Made by a program: the position numbers and the translations under genes | Part shown: piece after piece, positions 44,685 through 52,650 of the stretch | Layout: each line of letters opens with the position of its first letter | Position numbering within the stretch: position 1 is the first letter of the stretch | Assembly: GCA_963665765.1 (NCBI GenBank) | Contig: OY762464.1 | Location: 1,922,001-1,986,000 of the forward strand | Direction: 5' to 3' | Source of the DNA: Bin76 sp963665765 | Lineage (GTDB): Bacteria; Actinomycetota; Acidimicrobiia; Spongiisociales; ZC4RG35 | Length of the DNA: 64,000 nucleotides | The notes under the pieces: generated by a model | What the model was told of the DNA's origin: nothing | The model's database searches: none | What the model saw: only the letters and a program-made list of their open reading frames with translations

Positions 44685-45628
44685 GCCGCGACGGCCCGGG
44701 CCGGCCGGCACGCCCAAGTGGTGTATTCGGCAGGTCCGTCGTAGTTGGTCACCGGATGGTGGCGGCGATAGACCTTGCGCACCGCCTGCTCCTCGGTGGC
44801 GGTGGCCATGTTGCCGTTTTCGGAGATCTCCGCCAACGGTTTGATCGCCCATTTGTCCTTGGCCATGCCCATCTGATCGGGGGTGGCTGCCAGAAAGGTG
44901 AACACCCCGTCCATTTCGGTCAAAGAGAGCGCCAGAGCCTCCTCCAGGGTGAATCCGCGGTTCATCTGGTCGGAAATCCACACCGCGATCATCTCGGAGT
45001 CGTTGTCGGTGAAAAAGCGATAGCCCTTTCGGATGAGGCGGCCGCGGGTCAACCAATAGTTGGTCAACTGGCCGTTGTGGACGATGGCGATGTCGGGAAA
45101 CGGTCGGGCCCAGAACGGGTGGGAGGCGGTGGGATAGACCTTCGATTCGGTGGCCATCCGGGCGTTGGCGATCCCGTGGGTGCCGATGTACCTCCCCAGG
45201 TCGTGCTTTTCCATCACTTCCTCGGCGTTGCCGACATCTTTGATGATCTCCAGGGTCTTTCCCACCGACTGGATTTCGAATCCTGCGATGGCGTCGGCCT
45301 CTTCCAGCCATTCATCCAGCTCGGAGGTGGGTTCGGCCATGGTCATTCTCACCGAGACATGCGGCTGTTTCAACCCGTCCCAGGTCGGGTCGGAGAGGAA
45401 ATCGGATCCGTGGTCTTTCAGAATCGAATGGAAAGTCTCCAGATCCTGGTCGAGTCCACGGCGGTTCATGCTCACCACCCGTACCACGAAACCCTCCGGC
45501 AAGGCGGGACCATAGAGGGCAAAGCCGGTGGAGTCGCTTCCCCGATGGGCCATGGCCTGCATCATGGCCACCAGATCGGCCCCGACCGGCCCTGGCTCAC
45601 GGAGGATTCTTCCTGCTATTCCGCACAT
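44681..45628 (-). CDS. mgsA: Class II glutamine amidotransferase subunit (MgsA/GlxB type)
   Basis: Protein of 315 aa starting MCGIAG, with the catalytic Cys2 exposed after Met removal. AHRGSDSTGFALYG and later IAIVHNGQLTNYW with the conserved Asn-Gly, and FFTDNDSEMIAVWI, are class II (Ntn) glutaminase motifs. In the family it releases ammonia or methylamine for transfer to the glutamate synthase-like core. First of three coupled genes; a 63-base gap separates it from the unknown gene upstream. Confidence 0.87.
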   Translation of the reverse strand: MCGIAGRILREPGPVGADLVAMMQAMAHRGSDSTGFALYGPALPEGFVVRVVSMNRRGLDQDLETFHSILKDHGSDFLSDPTWDGLKQPHVSVRMTMAEPTSELDEWLEEADAIAGFEIQSVGKTLEIIKDVGNAEEVMEKHDLGRYIGTHGIANARMATESKVYPTASHPFWARPFPDIAIVHNGQLTNYWLTRGRLIRKGYRFFTDNDSEMIAVWISDQMNRGFTLEEALALSLTEMDGVFTFLAATPDQMGMAKDKWAIKPLAEISENGNMATATEEQAVRKVYRRHHPVTNYDGPAEYTTWACRPARAVAA

Positions 45629-45691
45629 AGTTCCGGCTCCTTGCTCGAGCGGGCCGCTCCGCCCCGAAGGAACGGAGCGCTGCGGGGGATT

Positions 45692-46282
45692 TTACCCATC
45701 GTGGATCTCGGTTAACCGAAGCAATAGTTGAAGTTGGGCATCCGCCTCTTCTTGGCGAATGGGAACCGAGTAGGGCGGCACCGGCGGCAGAAAGATGGCG
45801 GTGATGGTTCCCGGCAGCGGAATGATCTCGACTTTCTGGCCCCGGGGGGCGAACAACAGGCGTACATGCTTCAGTTCTCCCTTTGGGATCAGTCTCTGCA
45901 CTTGGGAATCCCGGCCGGCCCTTGCCGCCGCGGCCAGCACGTGTTCCTTTTTCGACCGGGTGACGAAACGCTTCTTGGTGAAGTGATAGGAAGCCAAGTC
46001 CAATTTGGCGGCGCTCAGATCACCCTTGGAAGTCACCCAAGTGGTGTCCAGCAGTGCCCCGAAGATGCGGACTCGACCGGTGAACCCCACCGCCAGCTGT
46101 ACGTGGTCGTTCAGACTGGCGCGCACCTGACGATGGCCCTCGGTCACCTCGTAGTCGATGTCGAGTTTCTCCAAGGCCGCCCGAGGCTCCTCCAGGATGC
46201 GCCGCCGCCGCGTTTCGTACAGCCCCGACATGCGGTTCCGCATGTTGAAGACTGAAGCCTTGCGAGGCTGGTGGTTACTCAT
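45692..46282 (-). CDS. Hypothetical protein upstream of mgsABC
   Basis: About 196 aa from the ATG at 46280-46282. I do not recognise it. It is soluble and basic in the N-terminal half (SGLYETRRRRILEE, FTKKRFVTRSKKEH) and ends with a Glu/Leu-rich helix. LLDTTWVTSKGDLSAAKLDLASYHF looks like a beta-rich core. Position directly before mgsA on the same strand suggests co-transcription, and it follows the terminator of the permease gene. Confidence 0.65.
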   Translation of the reverse strand: MSNHQPRKASVFNMRNRMSGLYETRRRRILEEPRAALEKLDIDYEVTEGHRQVRASLNDHVQLAVGFTGRVRIFGALLDTTWVTSKGDLSAAKLDLASYHFTKKRFVTRSKKEHVLAAAARAGRDSQVQRLIPKGELKHVRLLFAPRGQKVEIIPLPGTITAIFLPPVPPYSVPIRQEEADAQLQLLLRLTEIHDG

Positions 46283-46351
46283 ATCGGGAAGGCCCTTGGG
46301 TCGTATCTGGATTGTATCGCACGAGTCATAGGCAGGGAACTGTTCCGGGTG

Positions 46352-46391
46352 AAAAAAGGGAAGGCTCACGCTTGATGCGTGAGCCTTCCCT
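46352..46391 (-). terminator. Rho-independent terminator after the APC permease
   Basis: A perfect 15-bp inverted repeat (46357-46371 with 46377-46391) closes a 5-base loop; on the minus strand it is followed by a run of six T (46352-46357). It lies 21 bases beyond the permease stop, so it ends that transcript and separates it from the mgs operon. Confidence 0.9.
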
Positions 46392-46411
46392 CAGAAGAGA
46401 ATGGGTGAAGG

Positions 46412-47830
46412 TCAGCCGGCTTTCATGCCCGCGCTGCCCTTAAGCGCGTAGGAAATCACCGCCGCGACCAAGGATCCCACCAGGATCCAGATGGCCATGG
46501 GGAGGAAGACTTCATGAGCCCCGGCGAAGGACTGATAGATGCCGTAGATGGTGGCGAGCGCCCCGATGATGGGCACTATCAGCGGCAGACGGAAGGGACG
46601 CTCCGCATCCGGGTCGTTCATCCGGCTGATAATCACCAGCAGGTGGTACACCACATACAGGATCAACCAGACGTAGGCGCCGGCGAAGATCAGGTCCACT
46701 ACCGAACTGGCGTAGTTCCCCACAATCACGTAGATGACGGCGGTCATGATGATGGCCGTCCACGGAGTGCGGTACCGCGGGTGCAGGTACGAGAAGATCC
46801 GGGAAAGCGGCCCGAAGAAGTGGCCGTTGCGGGAGATCCCGTACAGGATGCGCGGCATGCCGGCATATACGATGGTCATCGAGGCGAAGGTGGCGAGCAC
46901 GCTGGCTACCGCCATGAGCAGACGCCCTCCGTCTCCCCAAAACTCGCGTCCCACGAACAGCTGGGTGCAGTTCCCGGCGCACCCTGAGGCTTCCAATCCG
47001 GCCTGCCAGGTGGAGGTCGAGTCGGTGCCCAGCACGCCGAATCCCATGAAAAGCGAGGTAGCCAGGATGGCGACCAGACCCCACACGATGCCCTTGGGGA
47101 TCATGCGGCCCGGATCCTTGGTCTCCTCGGCGAGAGGACCGACAAACTCGATGCCGATGAACGACCAGATGGCGATGATGAGCCCGGCGGCTATCACCCC
47201 CTCTGAGCCGAACCAGTCCCACATACTGAGTCCCGCGTCCCAGTTGCTCGCGCTCCAGCCTCCGGTGCTTCCGGCGCCAAAGTACCCGAACAGACCGAAA
47301 ATCCAGCGGATGGCGAGCATAACTACCACCACCAGCAACTCCACTCTGGCGAGGATTTGGATCCCCAGCAGATTGGGGATGAGCGCCAGGATGGTCATCC
47401 CGATAATCCAGGGAAGCAGGCTTTCCTCCATGATGCTCAGGTCATCGGAGACGAACAAGGCTCGTAACCCGAAGGCCCCGGCATTGGTTTCCAAAGCGCC
47501 GACGAATCCGAACATTGCATAAAAGGAGAACCCCAAGAAAATGCCGGTGATGGCTGCTTTGGCGCCCCTGCCCCCGAAAGCGGCCGTCCCGTAGTCGTAG
47601 AGCGCGCCGGCTTTGGGATAGGCAACCGCCAACTCGGCAGCAGAAAGGCCCAAAAGCAGATTGATTACAAAGGCCATTATGAGCGCCATGGCAAAGGCGG
47701 TGCCGATGCCGATCCAACCCTCGAAGTCCGATACCAGGGTGGAACTGGCGACTACTAGACCAACTCCGGCCATGAAAACATCCCGGGTGGAAAGTGCCTT
47801 GATAAGGCCCTGATCTGTGTTAGAGGTCAA
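46412..47830 (-). CDS. APC family amino acid/amine permease
   Basis: Membrane transporter of 472 aa with about twelve hydrophobic segments. The N-terminal GVGLVVASSTLVSDFEGWIG corresponds to the first helix with the unwound substrate region, and SFIGIEFVGPLAEETKDPGRMIPKG is the consensus APC stretch around helix 6 to 7. It is likely to import an amino acid or amine; proximity to mgsABC makes methylated amines or related amino acids plausible. Terminated by the hairpin downstream; about 118 bases separate it from the RidA gene upstream. Confidence 0.9.
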   Translation of the reverse strand: MTSNTDQGLIKALSTRDVFMAGVGLVVASSTLVSDFEGWIGIGTAFAMALIMAFVINLLLGLSAAELAVAYPKAGALYDYGTAAFGGRGAKAAITGIFLGFSFYAMFGFVGALETNAGAFGLRALFVSDDLSIMEESLLPWIIGMTILALIPNLLGIQILARVELLVVVVMLAIRWIFGLFGYFGAGSTGGWSASNWDAGLSMWDWFGSEGVIAAGLIIAIWSFIGIEFVGPLAEETKDPGRMIPKGIVWGLVAILATSLFMGFGVLGTDSTSTWQAGLEASGCAGNCTQLFVGREFWGDGGRLLMAVASVLATFASMTIVYAGMPRILYGISRNGHFFGPLSRIFSYLHPRYRTPWTAIIMTAVIYVIVGNYASSVVDLIFAGAYVWLILYVVYHLLVIISRMNDPDAERPFRLPLIVPIIGALATIYGIYQSFAGAHEVFLPMAIWILVGSLVAAVISYALKGSAGMKAG

Positions 47831-47948
47831 TTTGTCCTCCTTATAGTCACTTGTTTGCCCGCATGGCGAACCGCGGCCCGCCGCACCGGCTGTTGCAAAT
47901 CACTATACCCACCCGACCCTGGTACCCCTGGGTAAAACGCGGTTCCTC

Positions 47949-48356
47949 TCAGGATCCCAAGGCATCCGCCAACACGGCGTCGACTTCGATCTCAACCATC
48001 ATGCCCTCCACCGTCAAACCGGCTTCCACCCCGGTCAGCACCGGCTCGATCCCCCGAAAACGCTCCCCGTGAGCCCGGATGAACCCTCCGGCGGCCGCGA
48101 CGGTGTCCGAGAAAAAGGCCCGGGTTCTAACCACATCGGAAAGAGATGCGCCCACTTCTCCCAGTGCTTTTTCGATGCGGTCCAGAATGTAGTGGGTCTG
48201 GGCGTAGGCATCCCCGGGCGCGTGGAGCTTGCCGCTCGGCTCCACCGCGGTGGAGCCCGCCACGAACACGAACGGACCCACCCGGCGCGCCCGCACATAG
48301 GACCCGATCTCTTCAAAACGCCCTCCCCCCCGGGCAGTGCGTATCACGACCATCAC
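47949..48356 (-). CDS. RidA family protein (enamine/imine deaminase-like)
   Basis: Protein of 135 aa of the YjgF/YER057c/UK114 family. The N-terminal GSYVRARRVGPFVFVAGSTAV and the later VVRTRAFFSD and VEIEVDAVLA stretches fit; the catalytic Arg of true RidA, near residue 105, is not clear here. True RidA removes reactive enamines formed by PLP enzymes. It is on the same strand as the amine permease and may serve the same pathway. A C7 run occurs near the start (48324-48330) and does not disturb the frame. Confidence 0.87.
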   Translation of the reverse strand: MMVVIRTARGGGRFEEIGSYVRARRVGPFVFVAGSTAVEPSGKLHAPGDAYAQTHYILDRIEKALGEVGASLSDVVRTRAFFSDTVAAAGGFIRAHGERFRGIEPVLTGVEAGLTVEGMMVEIEVDAVLADALGS

Positions 48357-48507
48357 ATGTCCTTGCGTAGAGCCGGTTTCCTCAAAGTTAGCGCCAACCG
48401 GCGCCGTGCCAAATGGCTACTGGTTGGGGAGGCGCTAGACAAGACGCACGGGAAGTTGGCAGCCTGACCTGACAGGCCGCTATCGACATCAAGCCGGTGA
48501 CGGCCCC

Positions 48508-48912
48508 TCAAAACAATTCTCTGAGCGCTTCGGCAGGAAGGATTGGACGGATCGGTGAGCGCCGGTAGTCCTGTGTGTTCCTTGTGACTATGTATCGGGC
48601 GCCGCACGCCCGGGCGCTAGCCACCTGCAAAGCGTCTTCGAAGTCCCTCATAGGCAGTTGGGCGGCGTAGCGAACCGCCTCGGTGCCCGTGGTCGCTACT
48701 CGAACGATCCGGGTGAGATCCACTATGAAATCGCGAGTCTTGGCGCCGCCGTGCGCCGGGGTCACGATGTAGTAGAAATTCGATATGGAATGCCAGGCTA
48801 CAAAAGCGCGCTTTCGGCTTTGCTCGATCCGGTCCAGCAAGGAAGCGGCCGAATCCGCGAACGGGTTTCTGTCCAAGGCGATGTCGATGAGTACGTCTGT
48901 GTCAAGGAGCAT
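48508..48912 (-). CDS. PIN-domain ribonuclease toxin
   Basis: Probable toxin of 134 aa. It begins MLLDTDVLIDIAL with the first acidic residue and has the conserved Glu/Asp positions further on (MRDFEDALQVASARA), ending with VTRNTQDYRR, the PIN pattern seen in VapC-like proteins. Its ATG overlaps the last base of the antitoxin stop (TGATG), the classic antitoxin-first order. RNA target unknown. Confidence 0.88.
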   Translation of the reverse strand: MLLDTDVLIDIALDRNPFADSAASLLDRIEQSRKRAFVAWHSISNFYYIVTPAHGGAKTRDFIVDLTRIVRVATTGTEAVRYAAQLPMRDFEDALQVASARACGARYIVTRNTQDYRRSPIRPILPAEALRELF

Positions 48913-49136
48913 CAGCCCAGGTATTTGCGAGCCAGCGCCTCATAGCGAGGGTCGCCCCGCTCAGCCTCCTGGAACTTTCCTCGCCACCTGTGAGAAAAGA
49001 TCTCTGCGGCCTCCTGTGTGATTTCTCGCAGAGACTCTTCTATCAGGGACGAGAGGGATACACCTTGGGATCGGGCGTACCTCTTGGCGACCGGGATCAA
49101 ACCGGCATCCACGGTTATCGATAGTTTCTGTTTCAT
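48912..49136 (-). CDS. Ribbon-helix-helix-type antitoxin (DUF6364-like)
   Basis: Protein of 74 aa starting MKQKLSITVDAGLIPVAKRYARSQGVSLSSLIEESLREI, a ribbon-helix-helix DNA-binding arrangement with a first beta strand KLSITVDA and the helix-turn-helix GVSLSSLIEESL. The C-terminal half would bind the toxin. ATG at 49134-49136 has GGAAGGA upstream. It overlaps the PIN toxin by one base and lies next to an inverted repeat, so it is expected to repress its own operon. Confidence 0.87.
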   Translation of the reverse strand: MKQKLSITVDAGLIPVAKRYARSQGVSLSSLIEESLREITQEAAEIFSHRWRGKFQEAERGDPRYEALARKYLG

Positions 49137-49145
49137 GTGTCCTTC

Positions 49146-49176
49146 CCGTATACGTATAATCAAACACAGTATACGG
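49146..49176. promoter_or_regulatory. Inverted-repeat operator of the PIN toxin-antitoxin operon
   Basis: CCGTATAC at 49146-49153 and GTATACGG at 49169-49176 form a perfect 8-bp inverted repeat, 9 bases upstream of the antitoxin ATG. The AT-rich space between them is suited to a promoter -10, so binding by the antitoxin would block transcription. Confidence 0.7.
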
Positions 49177-49287
49177 ACTTGACCCTGTCAATGGACGCAT
49201 CTTTCTTGGTTAGCGGATTGCCTGGCAGCCAAGCGCCGGCCACCCGGTCGGAACGGGCTGTGGTTGTCAAGAACCAGCAGCCCAGGC

Positions 49288-50358
49288 CTAGGGCCTCCAG
49301 GATTGGGCTCGCCGGAGGAAAACCTGTGGGTCGGAGCGCCACTCCGCAAATCCGATCCGGCGGTTATCGGTGAGATAGTCGAGCTTGTCGTTGAGGCAGG
49401 CGATCAAATCCTGTTCGGCCACCGGCAGCACCCATCCTCCCAGTTCCGCCTCTGCGTCATGGGCGGTGACAGCGAAGACCTCTTCCTCTTCGTGGGCGTG
49501 AACGGCCTCCAGGTTCCCGATCTCCTCGCCGGCGTAGGCATCGATTAACCCGGTGCGGACGGCCTCCTGCATGGCTGCTTCGCTGATGCCGTCTTCGGGG
49601 TAGACCACCACCGGCATGTCCGGGGAAGGGGGTTGGATGAGTTGACGACCTGCAAGATTCGGGGTGGATCCGGCGGCGGTGATCACGAACCGCTCGGATC
49701 CGTCGGCCACCACGGTCCCCGATTCGGTCACCACACGGGTTCCGGCGGCCAGTCTCCCCTCCGAATCCCTCAGACCCGTAAGCAACAAAAGACGCCCCTC
49801 GCCGGTGGTCGATGCCGCCACCCCTACCCGGACATCGGAAGTCAGGTCGCGGTGGGTGGGGTAAAGGTCGGCGTCCTCGGCCCGCACCAGCAAGGACTGC
49901 CGGAAGGTTATATGGCCCGAGGTGAACTCCACCACCTGGTCGCCCTCCGCGTTGACGGTACGCGTCTCCCGGATCGTGATCCCTCCCCCCACGATGTCCA
50001 GATCCGGCCCGGCGGCCCGCAGCCAGATATCGGGCCACTCGTCGATCGGTACTCGTTCAAATCGCAGACCCGCTCCCTCCATCGCCTCCAAAGCGGTGAG
50101 CAGGTCGGCCTCGTAACCGAGGTGCTCCCCAAATCCCGGGGAATCGGGGTCGGGGTCGGCGTTGTAGCTGACCGGTTCATATAAGGTAAAGAAGCCGAAA
50201 CGGAGGGCGCGTCCCTCGGTGCAGGCCTGCGAAGGGGTTGGGGGCGGTTCGGTGGTGGGTGAGGGGCCGGGATCCTCGGACCCGCAGGCCGCCGACCAGA
50301 TCAACCCCGAAAGGGCGGCGAGGGTGGCGAGACACCTGCTAAAGGATCGCTGACGCAT
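49288..50358 (-). CDS. Extracellular solute-binding lipoprotein (ABC family 3 type)
   Basis: Protein of 356 aa. A signal peptide with lipobox ends LIWSAACGS (lipid-modified Cys about residue 25), followed by a Pro/Thr/Ser linker. The body resembles SBP_bac_3: LRFGFFTLYEP, YEADLLTALEA, LDIVGGGITIRETR and VGVAASTTGEG, with EEIGNLEAVHAHEEEEVFAVT later. It probably binds an amino acid or small acid for an ABC importer, but no permease or ATPase lies beside it. It is divergent from the mutase operon, whose start is only 188 bases away, so it could sense or import the substrate of that pathway. Confidence 0.85.
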   Translation of the reverse strand: MRQRSFSRCLATLAALSGLIWSAACGSEDPGPSPTTEPPPTPSQACTEGRALRFGFFTLYEPVSYNADPDPDSPGFGEHLGYEADLLTALEAMEGAGLRFERVPIDEWPDIWLRAAGPDLDIVGGGITIRETRTVNAEGDQVVEFTSGHITFRQSLLVRAEDADLYPTHRDLTSDVRVGVAASTTGEGRLLLLTGLRDSEGRLAAGTRVVTESGTVVADGSERFVITAAGSTPNLAGRQLIQPPSPDMPVVVYPEDGISEAAMQEAVRTGLIDAYAGEEIGNLEAVHAHEEEEVFAVTAHDAEAELGGWVLPVAEQDLIACLNDKLDYLTDNRRIGFAEWRSDPQVFLRRAQSWRP

Positions 50359-50545
50359 CTTGATTCGAGAGTGTAATGATCCGCCCCCCGGGCAGGGCGA
50401 CGGGGGCACGCAGGTACGATCACCGGCGACGGGGATGACCACGTGCCAAACCGGTGGGCCGGGGGGAGTTTCGGTCTCAGGGGGTGGTTTGGCCGCGGGT
50501 CGGTAGAGTGATGGTCAGGAAATCCCGACCGATCCCACGTTGTTG

Positions 50546-52177
50546 ATGAACGACACCCAACCCGAGACCACTTCCGGTGTGCCGCTTCGGCTTGTCTATG
50601 GCCCAGACGACATCCCCCCGGGCATCAGAGAAGCCTTGAACGTCCCGCCCGGGCGGGCGCCGTATCTCCGGGGAGCCTATCCCCGAATGTACCGGGATAG
50701 AGCTTGGCGGATCTTCCAACTCTCGGGCTACGGCAATCCCGAGGATATGAACCGGCGCCTGAAGTTTCTTTTGTTCGAGGCGGGTGAGACCGGAATCATC
50801 ATCAAGCACGACCGGATGACCGACGATCACCTCTATGACGTCGATCATCCCGAGATAGTGGAGAGACGGGAGGATGTGGGCCTGACGGGGACCGTCACGG
50901 TGGGTTTGCGGGACTACGAGACCATCCTTTCGGACCTTCCCCTCGATTCGATCTACGCCAAGCCGGGCGGGGGCGTTCCCCAGTCGGCGGTCTACACTTT
51001 GCCGTCCTATTGGTCGGTGGCCCAAAAGCGGGGCATACCGCTTGACAAGCTCTCGGGGACCGGGCAGAGCGATTTTTTCCTTACCTACCTGGGGTGTCCC
51101 ACCAAAGAACAGATCCCGCCCGAGGCCGCCATCCGCTTCAATCTTGATCTGATCGAGTGGTGTTCGGAGCGGATGCCCCGCTGGGTCCCGGTCTCGATCG
51201 CCGGCTACAACGCGGCCGACAGCGGTCTTTCCGCTCATCAGGAGTTGGGGGCGGTGATGGCCAACGCCGTCCAGTATCTGGACATGATCGCCGCCCGCGG
51301 CCAGGTGGATGTGGAGCGGCTGGCGCATCGGATCGGGGGAGTCAATTTCCGAGTGTCGATGGAGGTGTTCGAGGACGCCGCCAAGTTGCGGGCGGCCCGC
51401 AAGATGTGGTCGGACCTGCTCGGTCGGCGTTATGGGATAACCAATGAAAAGGCTCGGCAGATGAGGATCCATGTGGTGACCGCCGGCAGCGCCATGACCT
51501 ATCAGGAGCCGTTCAACAATATCGTGCGAGGGACCCTGATGGCGTTGTTCTCCGTGCTGGGAGGGACCCAGTCCCTGGGGGTTTCCGGGTATGACGAAGC
51601 CATGTCCATTCCCTCCGATCACGCCCATCTGATGTCGATCCGCATCCAGCAGATTCTTCAGAACGAGATCAACCTGCGGGAGGTGGCCGATCCTCTGGGC
51701 GGGAGCTTCTATATGGAGTCGCTCACCGGGGAGCTGGAACAGCGGGGCTGGGAGTTCTTCGAGCAGATTCAGTCACGGGGAGGGTTTCTGGCAGTACTGG
51801 ACGACGGGTTCCTGTTGGAGTGTGCCGAAGAGAACAATCAGCGGATCGCGGCGGAGATGGAGAGCGGTGAACGAGCGGTGGTGGGCGTCAACACGCATAC
51901 CATCGACGATCCCATCTTGGAGGTGGAGGCTTTCGAGGGCCGGTCGGGCGCCCAGACCTGGGAGATGGCGATGGAACGTCTGGCCGACCTGCGCCGTACC
52001 CGCCACCGGCGAGGGGCGCTTGGAGCACTGCACCACTTGGAGGAGGTGTGCCGCAACGAAACGACCAACGCCATCCCCGCTTTCATGGAGGCGGTGAGCG
52101 CCGATGCCTCCATCGGGGAGATCGGAGACGTGTTGCGGGAGACTTTCGGAGACTGGCAGGCGCCCATCAGTGTCTGA
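50546..52177 (+). CDS. Adenosylcobalamin-dependent acyl-CoA mutase, large (substrate-binding) subunit, atypical
   Basis: Protein of 543 aa of the methylmalonyl-CoA mutase family without the B12 domain, which is encoded next door. GAYPRMYRDRAWRIFQLSGYG matches the family TIM-barrel start; GTGQSD at 172-177 and the conserved Arg197 in PEAAIRF follow. GTQSLGVSGYDEAMSIPSDHA and VADPLGGSFYMESLT are clear. Two differences stand out: Leu59 lies where methylmalonyl-CoA mutase has Tyr and 2-hydroxyisobutyryl-CoA mutase has Ile, and Asn222 (SIAGYN) lies where the usual GYH catalytic His is expected. The region around residue 85-102 also differs from the FDLPT consensus. It carries out a carbon-skeleton rearrangement or a related radical reaction on an unknown acyl-CoA. 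The stop overlaps the small-subunit start. Confidence 0.85.
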   Translation: MNDTQPETTSGVPLRLVYGPDDIPPGIREALNVPPGRAPYLRGAYPRMYRDRAWRIFQLSGYGNPEDMNRRLKFLLFEAGETGIIIKHDRMTDDHLYDVDHPEIVERREDVGLTGTVTVGLRDYETILSDLPLDSIYAKPGGGVPQSAVYTLPSYWSVAQKRGIPLDKLSGTGQSDFFLTYLGCPTKEQIPPEAAIRFNLDLIEWCSERMPRWVPVSIAGYNAADSGLSAHQELGAVMANAVQYLDMIAARGQVDVERLAHRIGGVNFRVSMEVFEDAAKLRAARKMWSDLLGRRYGITNEKARQMRIHVVTAGSAMTYQEPFNNIVRGTLMALFSVLGGTQSLGVSGYDEAMSIPSDHAHLMSIRIQQILQNEINLREVADPLGGSFYMESLTGELEQRGWEFFEQIQSRGGFLAVLDDGFLLECAEENNQRIAAEMESGERAVVGVNTHTIDDPILEVEAFEGRSGAQTWEMAMERLADLRRTRHRRGALGALHHLEEVCRNETTNAIPAFMEAVSADASIGEIGDVLRETFGDWQAPISV

Positions 52178-52589
52178 TCATCTGTCACCGCCCGCTCGAG
52201 TGCTGGTCGCCAAGAGCAGCCTGGACGGCCATTGGCGGGGAGTGGCGGTGGTCTCCCGGGCCCTCCGGGAGGCCGGGTTCGAGGTGATCATGGGCGGGAT
52301 GCTCCGTCCCAGCGAAATGGCTTCGGTGGCGGCGGCGGAGGATGTCGCGTTGGTGGGGATCAATGTCGGCGGGCGGGTGGAAGTGGTGGAGCGGGCGCTG
52401 GACGAGATGGAATCCGCCGGGGTGGGCGACGTGCCGGTTTTTGTGGGGGGAACCGTCCCTCCCCAGGCCGTCCCGCGCCTGACCGAGCGAGGCGTGGAGG
52501 TTTTTCCTCCCGGTAGTTCACTGGGTTCGATCGTGGCGGCGGCCCGTCGTCTCACCGGCCGGGATACCCCTGCTGAGCGGCTCTCCTAG
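52170..52589 (+). CDS. Cobalamin-binding small subunit of acyl-CoA mutase
   Basis: Protein of 139 aa starting at the GTG at 52170, which lies inside the large-subunit gene. It contains LDGHWRGVAVVSRALREAGF with the base-off/His-on motif DxHxxG (Asp-Gly-His-Trp-Arg-Gly), then a glycine-rich VGGTVPPQAVPRLTERGVEVFPPGS that cradles the nucleotide tail. It pairs with the large subunit to give a two-subunit mutase, as in 2-hydroxyisobutyryl-CoA mutase and archaeal methylmalonyl-CoA mutase. No mutase chaperone (MeaB/IcmF GTPase) was seen. Confidence 0.9.
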   Translation: MSDHLSPPARVLVAKSSLDGHWRGVAVVSRALREAGFEVIMGGMLRPSEMASVAAAEDVALVGINVGGRVEVVERALDEMESAGVGDVPVFVGGTVPPQAVPRLTERGVEVFPPGSSLGSIVAAARRLTGRDTPAERLS

Positions 52590-52650
52590 ACGCCGGCCTG
52601 GTAGTTTTATTAGTCCCAAGTTCCCGAGGTGAGGCAGGAGAAAGTCCAAA

